A stretch of 64,000 nucleotides of DNA from Streptomyces hydrogenans (GTDB taxonomy: Bacteria > Actinomycetota > Actinomycetes > Streptomycetales > Streptomycetaceae), in contig NZ_BNBS01000002.1 in assembly GCF_014656075.1 (NCBI RefSeq), positions 1-64,000 of the forward strand. Reading direction: 5' to 3'. Below the pieces are notes generated by a model. The model was not told the origin of the DNA and did no database searches. It saw only the letters and a list, made by a program, of their open reading frames with translations. Below are positions 1 through 8,841 of the stretch, in pieces. The position numbers were made by a program, and so were the translations under genes. Position 1 is the stretch's first letter, and each line of letters starts with the position of its first letter.

Positions 1-257
1 GTGGCGGGCTCGGGAGCGTACGCGGGCGCCTGCGTGGTGCCGGCCGGATCGGCGGCGGGCGCGGCGGCCGGAGCCTGCGCCGGCGGGGCCGGGGGCTGGA
101 CCGGCGGCTGGATCTGGGTGGGGGCCTCCGACGCCGGCGCCCCGGCCTGCTGCGGCGCCGGCGCGGCGGGCGGCGTGGCGGGGACGGGCGGCGTGGCGGG
201 GGCGGACGGGGCAGTCGGGTCCGCCGGAACCTCGGTGCCCTCGTTCTCGGTGCTCAC
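1..257 (-). CDS. N-terminus of Pro/Ala-rich protein, probably a membrane serine protease (partial)
   Basis: Only the first 85 codons lie in the window; the gene runs off the left edge. It starts GTG-AGC-ACC (MSTENEGTEVPADP) with a good ribosome site (GAGGAGAG) about seven bases upstream. Everything visible is a Pro/Ala/Gln-rich, low-complexity cytoplasmic tail with no domain. In Streptomyces such a tail beside a divergent glycerophosphodiesterase usually precedes one transmembrane helix and a trypsin-like (HtrA/DegP-type) domain; that assignment comes from neighbourhood memory, not from anything seen here. The forward ORF covering the same bases is its antisense shadow. Confidence 0.55.
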   Translation of the reverse strand, partial: MSTENEGTEVPADPTAPSAPATPPVPATPPAAPAPQQAGAPASEAPTQIQPPVQPPAPPAQAPAAAPAADPAGTTQAPAYAPEPA

Positions 258-445
258 AGCTCGCTCTCCTCGTTCACAGCGCGGGGACGGTGATACTTCG
301 CTCCAGGGTGCTGGGCACAGCTTTTCCCACCCGGCGTCAGGCCGCGGTAAGGCGGAGCTGTGCGTCCGCACCCCATCCTTTATAACTGGGCAGAACGGAC
401 AGGTCCGGGGTGCCCGGGCCGCCCCGCCAATGGCACCATGACGCG

Positions 446-1285
446 GTGACCCACGCACGGCAGCAACCGCACCCCGGCCCCGTCCAGGTCGTCGCCCACC
501 GAGGGGCCTCGGAGGACGCGCCGGAACACACCCTGGCCGCCTATGTGAAGGCCATCGAGGACGGCGCCGACGCCCTGGAGTGCGACGTACGGCTCACCGC
601 CGACGGCCACCTGGTCTGCGTCCACGACCGTCGTGTCGACCGTACATCGAACGGCCGCGGAGCCGTCTCCGCCCTCGAACTCGCCGACCTCTCCGCGCTG
701 GACTTCGGCGCCTGGAAGCGGTTCAAGGAGCGCGAGGACTCCGGCGAGCCGGGCGAGAGCCCGGACTGGGGCGACCCCGAGTACACCTCGGTCCTCACCC
801 TGGAACGGCTCCTGGAGCTCGTCTCCGACGCGGGACGGCGGGTCGAGCTCGCCGTCGAGACCAAGCACCCCACCCGCTGGGCGGGCCAGGTCGAGGACCG
901 GCTCCTCGCGCTCCTGAAGCGTTTCGGCCTGCACGCGCCCGTGGCGCCCGAGGAGTCCCCGGTCCGGGTCATGAGCTTCTCGGCCAGATCGCTGCACCGG
1001 ATCTCCGCCGCCGCGCCGACGCTCCCGACGGTCTCCCTCACCCAGTTCGTCACCCCCCGGCTGCGCGACGGACGCCTGCCCGCGGGCGCGCGCGTGGCGG
1101 GGCCCTCCATCCGGATCGTCCGGCACCATCCGGCCGTCATCCTGCGTCTCCAGAAGGCCGGTCACCAGGTCCACGTCTGGACGGTGGACGATCCGGAGGA
1201 CGTCGAGCTCTGTCTGCGGCTCGGGGTCGACGCGATCATCACCAACCGTCCCAAGCAGGTCCTCAAGCACCTCGGGCGCGCCTGA
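446..1285 (+). CDS. glycerophosphodiester phosphodiesterase family protein
   Basis: This enzyme would hydrolyse glycerophosphodiesters to glycerol-3-phosphate and an alcohol. The TIM-barrel GDPD signature is clear: HRGASEDAPEHT near the N-terminus carries the first catalytic His, and ECDVRLTADGHLVCVHD supplies the metal-binding Glu/Asp and second His. The C-terminal part has VHVWTVDD and DAIITNRP, typical of the family. Length (279 aa) is normal. There is no signal peptide, so a cytoplasmic enzyme is expected. The start is uncertain: GTG at 446 gives the usual MTHARQ N-terminus, while GTG at 410 would add 12 residues behind a weak AGG. A TATAACT box near 380 could be its -10 element. It is divergent from the Pro-rich gene. 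Confidence 0.85.
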   Translation: MTHARQQPHPGPVQVVAHRGASEDAPEHTLAAYVKAIEDGADALECDVRLTADGHLVCVHDRRVDRTSNGRGAVSALELADLSALDFGAWKRFKEREDSGEPGESPDWGDPEYTSVLTLERLLELVSDAGRRVELAVETKHPTRWAGQVEDRLLALLKRFGLHAPVAPEESPVRVMSFSARSLHRISAAAPTLPTVSLTQFVTPRLRDGRLPAGARVAGPSIRIVRHHPAVILRLQKAGHQVHVWTVDDPEDVELCLRLGVDAIITNRPKQVLKHLGRA

Positions 1286-1450
1286 GTCACGGCTCCAGTC
1301 CCCCGGCGGGGGCGGCCGCGGGGGAGTGCACCGGCGCGTTCGGCGCGTACGCGATCGTCACTTGTGCTCCACCCCACCCGGAACAGGCGGTTTCCGGTCG
1401 CGGTAGCCGGGGCATCCACACGGTGGCGTGGGGCGAAGGAGGTCTCGGGG

Positions 1451-1969
1451 GTGGCGTTGGTGGTGGCACAGAAGGTGCCCACGTCGTCGAGCATGGCCGT
1501 ACCCCATGGCCCTGCGGGCGTGGGGGAAGCGCGACACCGGATGCGGGACGAGCTGTTCCGCGGCGGGGTGTCGGAATCGGTCGTCGACGACGCGGTCCTG
1601 ATCCTGTCCGAACTGCTCAGCAACGCCTGCCGGCACGGCAGGCCGCTGGGCCGGGGCGACCGGGGCGAGGGCGACGTGCTGGCGGCCTGGCGGCTGGATC
1701 CGTCGGGCGGGCTGACGGTCGAGGTGACGGACGGAGGCGGTCCCACCAGACCCGTCCCGTCCACGCCCTCGGTCACGGCACGCGGCGGACGCGGGCTCCA
1801 CATCATCGGCGTCCTGTCCCAGGACTGGGGCGTGCGCGACAGCGCGACGGGCGAGGTCACGGTCTGGGTGCGCGTCACCGAAGGCCACCGCCGCGAGGAC
1901 TTCGCGACCCGCGTCGGCGCCGGGGGATCCGGCTTCGACCTCCTCGACGCGTACGACGACCTGGACTGA
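1451..1969 (+). CDS. GHKL-fold ATP-binding regulatory protein (RsbW-like)
   Basis: A 172-residue stand-alone histidine-kinase-type ATPase domain. The N box (LSNACRHG), the G1-like DGGG segment and the GRGLHIIG segment of this fold are present; there is no His phosphorylation domain or membrane segment. Streptomyces encode dozens of such proteins, a minority of which act as anti-sigma-factor kinases or switch proteins. The start is GTG behind an excellent AAGGAGG eight bases upstream (1436-1442), favoured over the longer frame beginning at 1364. No partner sigma factor or anti-anti-sigma gene is adjacent, so the target is unknown. Confidence 0.75.
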   Translation: MALVVAQKVPTSSSMAVPHGPAGVGEARHRMRDELFRGGVSESVVDDAVLILSELLSNACRHGRPLGRGDRGEGDVLAAWRLDPSGGLTVEVTDGGGPTRPVPSTPSVTARGGRGLHIIGVLSQDWGVRDSATGEVTVWVRVTEGHRREDFATRVGAGGSGFDLLDAYDDLD

Positions 1970-2318
1970 CCGGACCGGCGCGACGGACCCGTGCCGACGC
2001 CCCGGGAGGGGCGTCCCTGGTGGGTGGCCGGTTCCCCGCCGGTCCGGCGGTACGACTCCGGGCGTACGGCTCCGTGGTGGTTCGCCCCCGGGGCGGTACG
2101 GCTCCGGGGCAGTTGGACTCGGAAGCGGTACGACTCCGGCCGGTACGACTTCAGCCGGTACGACTCCGGCCCGGTGTCCGCCTCGACGGCGACGTACCCG
2201 GGACGGCGTGACGGCGGAGCCGCGCCAGGGGTGGTCGTGGCACGGCTGAGCTCCCGGGGGCGTCCGGACGGCTAGGCTCGCGCCCGACACAGCACCGCGA
2301 TCGGGAGAAAGCCACACC
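1970..2318. other. 349-bp intergenic region with degenerate repeats
   Basis: No credible gene. It holds the degenerate 14-mer repeat described separately and, near its right end, a TAGGCT box (about 2272) that could be the -10 element of the following SEC-C gene. Confidence 0.6.
2048..2169. repeat. degenerate CGGTACGACTCCGG repeats
   Basis: CGGTACGACTCCGG occurs at 2048-2061, 2126-2139 and 2156-2169. Close variants lie at 2063-2074, 2095-2107 and 2141-2154. The last three copies are head-to-tail with one-base spacers (period about 15). No protein is read through them with confidence. Confidence 0.7.
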
Positions 2319-3296
2319 ATGGCCAAGAAGCGCCCCCAGACGAAGGCCGCCAAGAGCGGCCAGGCACAGGTCACGAACGGGGAGATCCCGGTCGTCGGCG
2401 CGCGCGAGCCGTGCCCGTGCGGTTCGGGCCGCCGCTACAAGGCGTGCCACGGCCGGGCCGCCGCGCACGCCGCGACCGAGCACGTCCAGCGCCCCTTCGA
2501 GGGCCTGCCCGGCGAGTGCGACCTGGTCGCCCTGCGCGAACTGGTGCCCGCCGCCACCGTGCCGCTCACCCTCAAGGGCGGCCTGCCCGAGGGCGTGCCG
2601 TCGGTGACGCTCGCGACGGTCCTGCCGATGGCCTGGCCGGCGCTCCGCCGCGACGACGGCTCCGTCCTGCTCGCCCTGCAGAACGACGGCACCTCCGGCG
2701 ACCTCGCCCGGGACCTCGCCGACACGCTCCAGCGCGCCCTGGAGACCGAGCCGGGCAACCCGGTGCCGCCGCGCCGCGTCGACCCCGAGGGCCCGCGCCT
2801 CCAGGACCTGCTCGACACGGACGCCGTGTTCGCGCCCGAGGTCCACACCGGCTTCGAGTTCTGGATCCCGGCGTCGGCGGACGGCGCCGACCCCGAGGTC
2901 GCCGCCTCCCTGGAGCGGGCCAACGCCGCCGCCATCCCGACCGTGAAGCTGGCCTCGGTCGACGCCGCGTACTGGTGCGAGACCCCGGAGAAGAACCACC
3001 TGCGCTGGGTCATGCCGCACCCGGAGGAGAAGCTCCTCGACGCGCTCGCCCGCCTCCACGTCGCCGGCACCACCTCGCTCGGCGCGGACACCCGGCTCGT
3101 CGGCTCGTTCCGCGCCCACGGCCTCATGGTGCCGGTGTGGGACCTGCCGTCGGCGATGACCGCCGAGGAGTGCGAGAAGCCCGCCGCCGAGTTCGCCGAG
3201 CGGCTGGCCGAGGCGCTCGCCGTCGACACACCGCTCACCGCCGAGGAGCGTCGGGCGCGCGGCGGCCTCACGAACCGTCAGGTCACTCTCAGCTGA
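2319..3296 (+). CDS. DUF5926-type protein with N-terminal SEC-C motif
   Basis: A 325-residue actinobacterial protein of unknown function. A SEC-C zinc-binding motif (EPCPCGSGRRYKACHG, residues about 31-46) follows a short basic N-terminus (MAKKRPQTKAAK). SEC-C modules are best known from the SecA C-terminus, where they bind zinc and contact SecB or ribosomes, so interaction with the translation or secretion machinery is possible but only inferred. The rest is the conserved soluble domain of the family with no catalytic motif I can name. ATG start with GGGAGAAAG about nine bases upstream. Confidence 0.8.
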   Translation: MAKKRPQTKAAKSGQAQVTNGEIPVVGAREPCPCGSGRRYKACHGRAAAHAATEHVQRPFEGLPGECDLVALRELVPAATVPLTLKGGLPEGVPSVTLATVLPMAWPALRRDDGSVLLALQNDGTSGDLARDLADTLQRALETEPGNPVPPRRVDPEGPRLQDLLDTDAVFAPEVHTGFEFWIPASADGADPEVAASLERANAAAIPTVKLASVDAAYWCETPEKNHLRWVMPHPEEKLLDALARLHVAGTTSLGADTRLVGSFRAHGLMVPVWDLPSAMTAEECEKPAAEFAERLAEALAVDTPLTAEERRARGGLTNRQVTLS

Positions 3297-3435
3297 TACC
3301 CCAGGTGGTATCGGTGACTGACAGACCGACCAGTCGGTGACTTCCGCCACAGCGGAACCTACGGAGCGGTAAATCCCTGTCCGAATAACCGAGATCGAAT
3401 TTGCGAACCGCAGATCTCTTGTTACCGTTCTGGAA

Positions 3436-3475
3436 GCCCGGTCGCTGGTGCATCCCCCGTCGCCAGCGACCGGGC
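3436..3475 (+). terminator. strong hairpin between convergent genes
   Basis: A perfect 13-bp stem (GCCCGGTCGCTGG paired with CCAGCGACCGGGC) around a 14-base loop, followed by GTTTCC. It lies between two convergent genes and could serve both directions. The roughly 90 bases before it are unusually AT-rich for this genome. Confidence 0.7.
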
Positions 3476-3514
3476 GTTTCCATGCCCGCCCCGCCGTCGC
3501 GCCGGGGCCGCTGC

Positions 3515-4189
3515 TCAACTCGCTTCTTCGTCGGCCGTGTTGCTGCCCGAGCGGAGCAACAGCGGCGCATCGCCGCCCTCGTCGTCCCCCGCGAATTCCG
3601 CCACGGCCGTATACGAAGTCGCCGCTCCCGCCCCCGGTTCCCTCGGGGTCTCGCAGGTGTCCGGCTCGTCCCGCGCGGGCACCCCGCAGCGCACCTGGAC
3701 CGTCCGCCCGCCGGGCGCCATGAGGGTCAGAATCGCGTCGATCTCCCGACCGGTGGCATTGCGGTAGTACGTGCGCGCCCAGACGTCCGGCCCCTCGGAG
3801 AGGACACAGGTCTGCGCCTCGACGCCCTCGGGCGAGGCGACTTCGGGACCGCAGCGGCTGACCCGCTCGGGCGCCTCGGCGAAGGCGACGGCGTCCTTCC
3901 CGCCCGCCCGGGCCGCCGGCGAGGCCGGGGAGGCGGCGACGGACGGGCCGCTCCCGGGCGTACGGGCCTCCCGGCCGAGCCCCAGGTCGCCGAGCAGCTC
4001 CCCCACCGTCCCGCCTCCGGCGGCGCCCGGGCCGCCGTCGGGCTTCGCGTCGGCCGAGGCCGGGGGCGCCGCCTTCGAGGGGGCCCCGCCGCTGTCGCCC
4101 GCCTTGGCGGCCAGGGGCACCAGGACGGCGATCGCGACGGCGGTGCCGAGGCCGGCCATGCGGAGGTGCGCCGGGCTCAGCCGACTCAT
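3515..4189 (-). CDS. secreted or membrane-anchored hypothetical protein
   Basis: 224 residues. The N-terminus (MSRLSPAHLRMAGLG followed by the hydrophobic run TAVAIAVLVPLAAKA) is a signal peptide or signal anchor. An Ala/Pro/Gly-rich linker of about 70 residues follows, then a compact extracytoplasmic domain of about 110 residues with four cysteines (SRCGPE, AQTCVL, VRCGVP, PDTCET) that could form two disulfides. No family recognised. The start is the internal ATG with AGGTGGG upstream; the frame stays open for another 51 codons without a better ribosome site. Confidence 0.7.
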   Translation of the reverse strand: MSRLSPAHLRMAGLGTAVAIAVLVPLAAKAGDSGGAPSKAAPPASADAKPDGGPGAAGGGTVGELLGDLGLGREARTPGSGPSVAASPASPAARAGGKDAVAFAEAPERVSRCGPEVASPEGVEAQTCVLSEGPDVWARTYYRNATGREIDAILTLMAPGGRTVQVRCGVPARDEPDTCETPREPGAGAATSYTAVAEFAGDDEGGDAPLLLRSGSNTADEEAS

Positions 4190-4381
4190 GCGACCCACCT
4201 GCTCTGTTCGGGAAACGATCACGGACGGTGGGGCGAACCTACCGGCGCCGGGCGGGCACCCGGCGGGCCGCGCGCCCGATTCCCGTACGCGTCGGCCCAG
4301 GACACACCCGTTCGGGTGAACGGCGTCGGGCGGCCGGGTCACCCGGCACGCGCGCGTGGGCCGCTCCGCACCCAGGCCGGT

Positions 4382-5191
4382 TCAGTACGCGAGCCGGCTC
4401 CCGCCGCCCGGAGTGGCGGTGCTGGCCGCTACCAGGGCGTCGACGACGGCCTCCACGTCCGGCAGCCACGGGCGGGCCGAGCCGGCGAGCGGCGCCCGCT
4501 CCCAGCGGACCTGTCCGGTGCCCGCCGTGGACGGCGGCAGCAACAGATAGCCGCCCTCTCCATGGAAGCGCAGCGAGCTGGGCACGCTGTCCTTCGCGTA
4601 CAGCAGCTCGCCGAGCCGTTCGAGGCCGTACGGGGCGACCAGGATCGACCAGCGGGTCGGCGTCGCGACCACCGGGCCGAGGCGCATGCCCATCGCGTCG
4701 AGGTCCCGCAGGGCGCGCGCGCCCGCCGGGGCCGGGAGGCTCACCGCGCACGGGGCACGGCCGCCGGTGGCCAGCAGGACCGGGGCGTCCGGGCGCCGGG
4801 TCCACCACCAGCGGATCATCCGCTCGTCGGTGGTGGCGGCCAGGAGGCCGGGGTCGAAGGGGTGGGCGCCGGGGACCACGCAGCCGGGGTCGGGGCAGGC
4901 GCACACCAGGTCGGCGCCGCCGGTGCGGGCCGCGCCGCCGGGTCCGGGCCGCTCCGCGCGGCCCTGACCGGACCGCTCCGCCCCCGGCCGGTCCGCGCGG
5001 CCGGTCCGGGGCCTCGTCCACAGGCCGCCGCGGCCGGGGCTCTCCGCCGTGCCGGCGGGCTCCGCCAGGCCCACGCCGGGCAGGACGGGCCAGTCCCACC
5101 CGACCGCGAAGGTGACCGCCGCTTCCTGCCGTGCGGTCCTCGCCTTGCGCCGGAACCGGAGCCTGCGTCGCCTTCCGAGGATCTCGCGCAT
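4382..5191 (-). CDS. bifunctional primase/polymerase (prim-pol)-like protein
   Basis: 269 residues. Segments such as AVGWDWPVLPG, a Cys-rich stretch (CACPDPGCVVPGAHPFDP), WWWTRRPDAPVLLATGG and the final YLLLPPS region match the pattern of the N-terminal prim-pol domain common in actinomycete proteins. The middle (about 40 residues after TRPRTGRADRP) is low-complexity Gly/Arg/Pro. No helicase domain is attached, so it may be stand-alone or degenerate, and activity is not implied. The chosen ATG (MREILGRRRR) has AAAGGAACG upstream; a 47-codon upstream extension is possible. Confidence 0.65.
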   Translation of the reverse strand: MREILGRRRRLRFRRKARTARQEAAVTFAVGWDWPVLPGVGLAEPAGTAESPGRGGLWTRPRTGRADRPGAERSGQGRAERPGPGGAARTGGADLVCACPDPGCVVPGAHPFDPGLLAATTDERMIRWWWTRRPDAPVLLATGGRAPCAVSLPAPAGARALRDLDAMGMRLGPVVATPTRWSILVAPYGLERLGELLYAKDSVPSSLRFHGEGGYLLLPPSTAGTGQVRWERAPLAGSARPWLPDVEAVVDALVAASTATPGGGSRLAY

Positions 5192-5684
5192 GAGCGCTCG
5201 TTCCTTTCCGTTGAACGCCGAATCCACATCACACCATGTGCAGATCTCTTCACCGTGCGTATCAGCGCGTACAGCGTCGGCGGTGCGTCGCCCCGCTCGG
5301 GGGCGGGGCCGGCCGGAACGGGGCCGGGTCACAGTCAGGTCGAAGCCGGTTCAGAACACGATCCCCGCCACGCGGGGACGGGCCGCGGCCTGCGGCACGT
5401 ACGACGCCGGGGTTCCGCTTCTCGATCCCGGGGCGCTGTCAACTGCCCCTGCCTGTCATCGATTACGTACCCCACACGCTCAGAATGACGCGCTTTCAAA
5501 CGACGCCAGTCGACCGCAAATGGTGCACACCGAGGGCAATTTTCAGCCAACTTCCAGCCCACTTCAACCCCTGCGCACGACCTCCCGGAACGCCCCCCGG
5601 ACACCACAAGTCCCACGGGGACAATGCTGGACATCGCTCCTCGGGTGCGTGTACATGTGGAGACATCGAGCGGTGCTCTATGAC
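5192..5684. other. 493-bp intergenic region
   Basis: Probable divergent promoter region between the prim-pol-like gene and the phosphatase. It holds a small perfect hairpin (TCCCCGC/GCGGGGA, 5362-5378) and an AT-richer stretch from about 5440. No small gene or RNA recognised. Confidence 0.5.
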
Positions 5685-7175
5685 ATGGGGGTTTGCGATG
5701 CCATGGCCTCGAACGCACCGGTCGGAAAGCCGACCGGGATGAGTTCCCCACACCTGCCGAAGCACCTTGCGAAAGTGGCCGGAATCGACTCCACGGTTCC
5801 CGCTCCACCGCACACTAAGGCGCCCCTCGCGGGCGTCCCCGCCGCGGCGGCACCGGCCGACGCCGCCCCCGCCCCCAACGCCCTGATCACCGACCGCCTC
5901 GCCGGCTGGGTCTCCGACCTCACCACCCTCCACGAATTCACCGAGCGGCTCATCCGGACCGCCACCCTCGACGAGGCCCTCCACGAGGTCCTCGGCGCGG
6001 GAGCCGCCCTCGTGGGCGCCCGCCGCGGCATGGCCGTCCTCGAACCCGCCGACGGCCTCGGCCCCACCGCCACCGTCGGCCTCGGCCTCGCCCACGCCGA
6101 CCTCGGCACCATCGAGACCGTCCCCCGCGGCACCTCCAGCTACGGCCGCCTCCTCGACGGGCTCCCCGACCCGGCGGACCCGGGTGCCCCCGCCCGCGTC
6201 CCGGACCCCATCGCCATCCCCGACGTGCGCACCGAGGAGGGCCTCGACCCCCGCCACCGCGAAGTCGCCGCCCGGCTCGGCTACGCCGCCAGCTACGCCC
6301 TCCCCCTCGCCACCGAGGAGGCCGGCCGGATCGGCGCCGGCGTCTGGCTCTACGACGAGCCGGCCGCCCCCACCGACCGCCAGCGCCACCTCATCGGCCT
6401 CTACGGCCGCTTCGCCACCGAACACCTCGCCCGCCTCCTCCAGGTCGAACGGGCCCGCGTCCAGGTCTCCACCGTCGCCGAGGAGCTGCTCCCGAGCCGG
6501 CTCCCCCGCGTCCCCGGGGTCCGGCTCGCCGCACGCCACCACACCGGTCCCCGGGGCGGCGGCGACTGGTACGACGCGCTCCCGCTGCCCGAGGGCGCCC
6601 TCGGGCTCTCCGTCGGCTCCGTCTCCGGCACCGGGCCGAGCGCCCTGGCCGCGATGGGCCGGCTGCGCGCCTCGCTGCGGGCGTACGCGGTGATGGAGGG
6701 CGAGGACCCGGTCGCCGTCCTCTCCGACCTGGAGCTGCTGCTCCGGCTCACCGAACCGGCCCGCTCGGCCACCGCCCTCTTCGCCCACGCCGAGACCGCC
6801 CGCCGCCGGATCGTCCTGGCCGGCGCCGGTCACACCCCGCCGCTGCTCATCGGCGAGCGCCGCACCGAGTACGTGGAGACCTCGCTCTCCGCCCCGCTCG
6901 GGATGCTCTCCTGCTGGGAGGCTCCGAGCGTGGAGCTGGAGGTCGCGGCCGGAGAAACGGTGCTGCTCTACACGGACGGGCTGCTGCGGCGTACCGGCGA
7001 TCCCATCGACCGGGCCTTCGCACGGCTCCACGCGGCCGCCGCGAGCGTGCCCCGGACGGACCGGGACGATCCGGGAGCGATCGCCGACCACGTGCTGCGG
7101 ACCCTGCTCCCGGAAGGGCTCGACCCCACCGTGGAGGGCGAGGACGTGGTCCTGCTCGCCGCCCGCTTCGACTGA
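5685..7175 (+). CDS. GAF-domain PP2C (SpoIIE-type) protein phosphatase
   Basis: About 496 residues: an Ala/Pro-rich N-terminus, a GAF sensory domain (about 75-240) and a SpoIIE/RsbU-type Ser/Thr phosphatase domain to the C-terminus. The phosphatase motifs GGGDWYDALPL, AMGRLRASLR, AGAGHTPPLL and VLLYTDGLLRR contain the Asp and Gly residues that position the metal ions. Such proteins dephosphorylate anti-anti-sigma factors; with unlinked targets common in Streptomyces, the substrate is unknown. Start uncertain: ATG codons at 5655, 5685, 5703 and 5742 are in frame and none has a convincing ribosome site. No transmembrane segment. Confidence 0.8.
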   Translation: MGVCDAMASNAPVGKPTGMSSPHLPKHLAKVAGIDSTVPAPPHTKAPLAGVPAAAAPADAAPAPNALITDRLAGWVSDLTTLHEFTERLIRTATLDEALHEVLGAGAALVGARRGMAVLEPADGLGPTATVGLGLAHADLGTIETVPRGTSSYGRLLDGLPDPADPGAPARVPDPIAIPDVRTEEGLDPRHREVAARLGYAASYALPLATEEAGRIGAGVWLYDEPAAPTDRQRHLIGLYGRFATEHLARLLQVERARVQVSTVAEELLPSRLPRVPGVRLAARHHTGPRGGGDWYDALPLPEGALGLSVGSVSGTGPSALAAMGRLRASLRAYAVMEGEDPVAVLSDLELLLRLTEPARSATALFAHAETARRRIVLAGAGHTPPLLIGERRTEYVETSLSAPLGMLSCWEAPSVELEVAAGETVLLYTDGLLRRTGDPIDRAFARLHAAAASVPRTDRDDPGAIADHVLRTLLPEGLDPTVEGEDVVLLAARFD

Positions 7176-7279
7176 TCGCACCGGCGTCCGCGCGGTAACA
7201 GGTCTTCCGGCCCTGGGCCCCCTTCCGTACGACCGTACGATGGAGGGGGTTCAGTGTCGTACCAAGAGGAGGCAGACCC

Positions 7280-8737
7280 GTGGCCGAAGAGCTCACTCCG
7301 GAGACCCCGGACGAGGCCGAAGAGCCGATCAAGCAGCGGAAGAACGGCCTGTACCAGGGCGTTTCCGACGAGCTCGCCGAGAACATGAAGTCCGGCTGGG
7401 CCGACACGGAGCTGACCGGCCTCGCGCCGATCGCGCAGGCGGCCGAGACCGCCGCGCGCCGCGCCGCGCTCTCCGCCCGCTTCCCGGGCGAGCGCCTGGT
7501 GGTCCCGGCCGGCAACCTGAAGACCCGGTCGAACGACACCGAGTACAGCTTCCGCGCCTCCACCGAGTACGCGTACCTCACCGGCGACCAGACGCACGAC
7601 GGCGTCCTCGTCCTGGAGCCGACGAAGACCGGGCACGAGGCCACGATCTACCTGCTCCCGCGCTCGGACCGCGAGAACGGCGAGTTCTGGCTCGACGGCA
7701 TGGGCGAGCTGTGGGTCGGCCGCCGTCACTCCCTCACCGAGGCGGAGCAGCTGCTCGGCATCCCGGCGAAGGACGTGCGCGAGCTGGCCGCCGCCCTCGG
7801 CGAGGCCACCGGCCCGGTCCGCGCCGTGCGCGGCCACGACGCCGGCATCGAGACCGCCCTCACCGACAAGGTCACCGCCGAGCGCGACGAAGAGCTGCGC
7901 GTCTACCTCTCCGAGGCCCGGCTGATCAAGGACTCCTTCGAGATCGCCGAGCTGGAGAAGGCCTGCGCCTCCACCGCCCGCGGCTTCGAGGACGTCGTGA
8001 AGGTCCTCGACAAGGCCGAGGCCACCAGCGAGCGCTACATCGAGGGCACCTTCTTCCTCCGCGCCCGCGTCGAGGGCAACGACGTCGGCTACGGCTCCAT
8101 CTGCGCCGCCGGCCCGCACGCCTGCACCCTGCACTGGGTCCGCAACGACGGCGCCGTCCGCTCCGGCGACCTGCTCCTGCTCGACGCCGGCGTCGAGACC
8201 ACCGAGCTGTACACCGCCGACGTCACCCGCACCCTGCCGATCAACGGCCGGTACACGGAGATCCAGCGGAAGATCTACGACGCCGTGTACGAGGCGCAGG
8301 AGGCGGGCATCGCCGCGGTGAAGCCCGGCGCCGCCTATCGCGACTTCCACGACGCCGCCCAGCGCGTGCTCGCCGAGAAGCTCGTCGAGTGGGGCCTCGT
8401 CGAGGGCCCGGCCGAGCGCGTCCTGGAGCTGGGCCTCCAGCGCCGCTGGACCCTGCACGGCACCGGCCACATGCTCGGCATGGACGTCCACGACTGCGCC
8501 GCCGCGCGCACCGAGGCGTACGTCGACACCACGCTGGAGCCGGGCATGTGCCTGACCGTCGAGCCGGGGCTCTACTTCCAGGCCGACGACCTGACCGTGC
8601 CGGAGGAGTACCGCGGCATCGGCGTCCGGATCGAGGACGACATCCTCGTCACCGAGGACGGCAACCGGAACCTGTCGGACCAGCTGCCGCGCCGCTCCGA
8701 CGAGGTCGAGGCGTGGATGGCCGCCCTGAAGGGCTGA
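7280..8737 (+). CDS. pepP: Xaa-Pro aminopeptidase (aminopeptidase P, M24B)
   Basis: Cytoplasmic metallopeptidase removing N-terminal residues that precede proline. An N-terminal AMP_N domain (about 40-190) is followed by the pita-bread catalytic domain. The five metal ligands can be picked out: Asp in LLLLDAGVE, Asp in TADVTRTLP, His in HGTGHMLGMD, Glu in VEPGLYF and Glu in RIEDDIL. Length (485 aa) fits Streptomyces PepP. GTG start behind GAGGAGG. A monocistronic unit is suggested by its own terminator immediately downstream. Confidence 0.93.
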   Translation: MAEELTPETPDEAEEPIKQRKNGLYQGVSDELAENMKSGWADTELTGLAPIAQAAETAARRAALSARFPGERLVVPAGNLKTRSNDTEYSFRASTEYAYLTGDQTHDGVLVLEPTKTGHEATIYLLPRSDRENGEFWLDGMGELWVGRRHSLTEAEQLLGIPAKDVRELAAALGEATGPVRAVRGHDAGIETALTDKVTAERDEELRVYLSEARLIKDSFEIAELEKACASTARGFEDVVKVLDKAEATSERYIEGTFFLRARVEGNDVGYGSICAAGPHACTLHWVRNDGAVRSGDLLLLDAGVETTELYTADVTRTLPINGRYTEIQRKIYDAVYEAQEAGIAAVKPGAAYRDFHDAAQRVLAEKLVEWGLVEGPAERVLELGLQRRWTLHGTGHMLGMDVHDCAAARTEAYVDTTLEPGMCLTVEPGLYFQADDLTVPEEYRGIGVRIEDDILVTEDGNRNLSDQLPRRSDEVEAWMAALKG

Positions 8738-8744
8738 CGACCGC

Positions 8745-8784
8745 GAGAAGGCCCCGCCCGGCGACCGCCGGGCGGGGCCTTCTC
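8745..8784 (+). terminator. terminator of pepP
   Basis: A perfect 18-bp stem (GAGAAGGCCCCGCCCGGC and its complement) with a GACC loop, a few bases after the pepP stop; it also ends the convergent ATPase gene. It has no U-tract, as is common in Streptomyces. Confidence 0.88.
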
Positions 8785-8841
8785 CCATTCCCTCGGCCGG
8801 GCCACGTCGTCGGTCCGGTCACGTCGTCGGCGGGGACGGGG

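Noticed and set aside
1..441. plus-strand Gly/Ala-rich frame at the left edge
   Set aside because: Shadow of the Pro/Ala-rich gene on the opposite strand, which has a real ribosome site.
3401..5488. 695-codon plus-strand frame
   Set aside because: Crosses two genes and a terminator, low complexity, no ribosome site.
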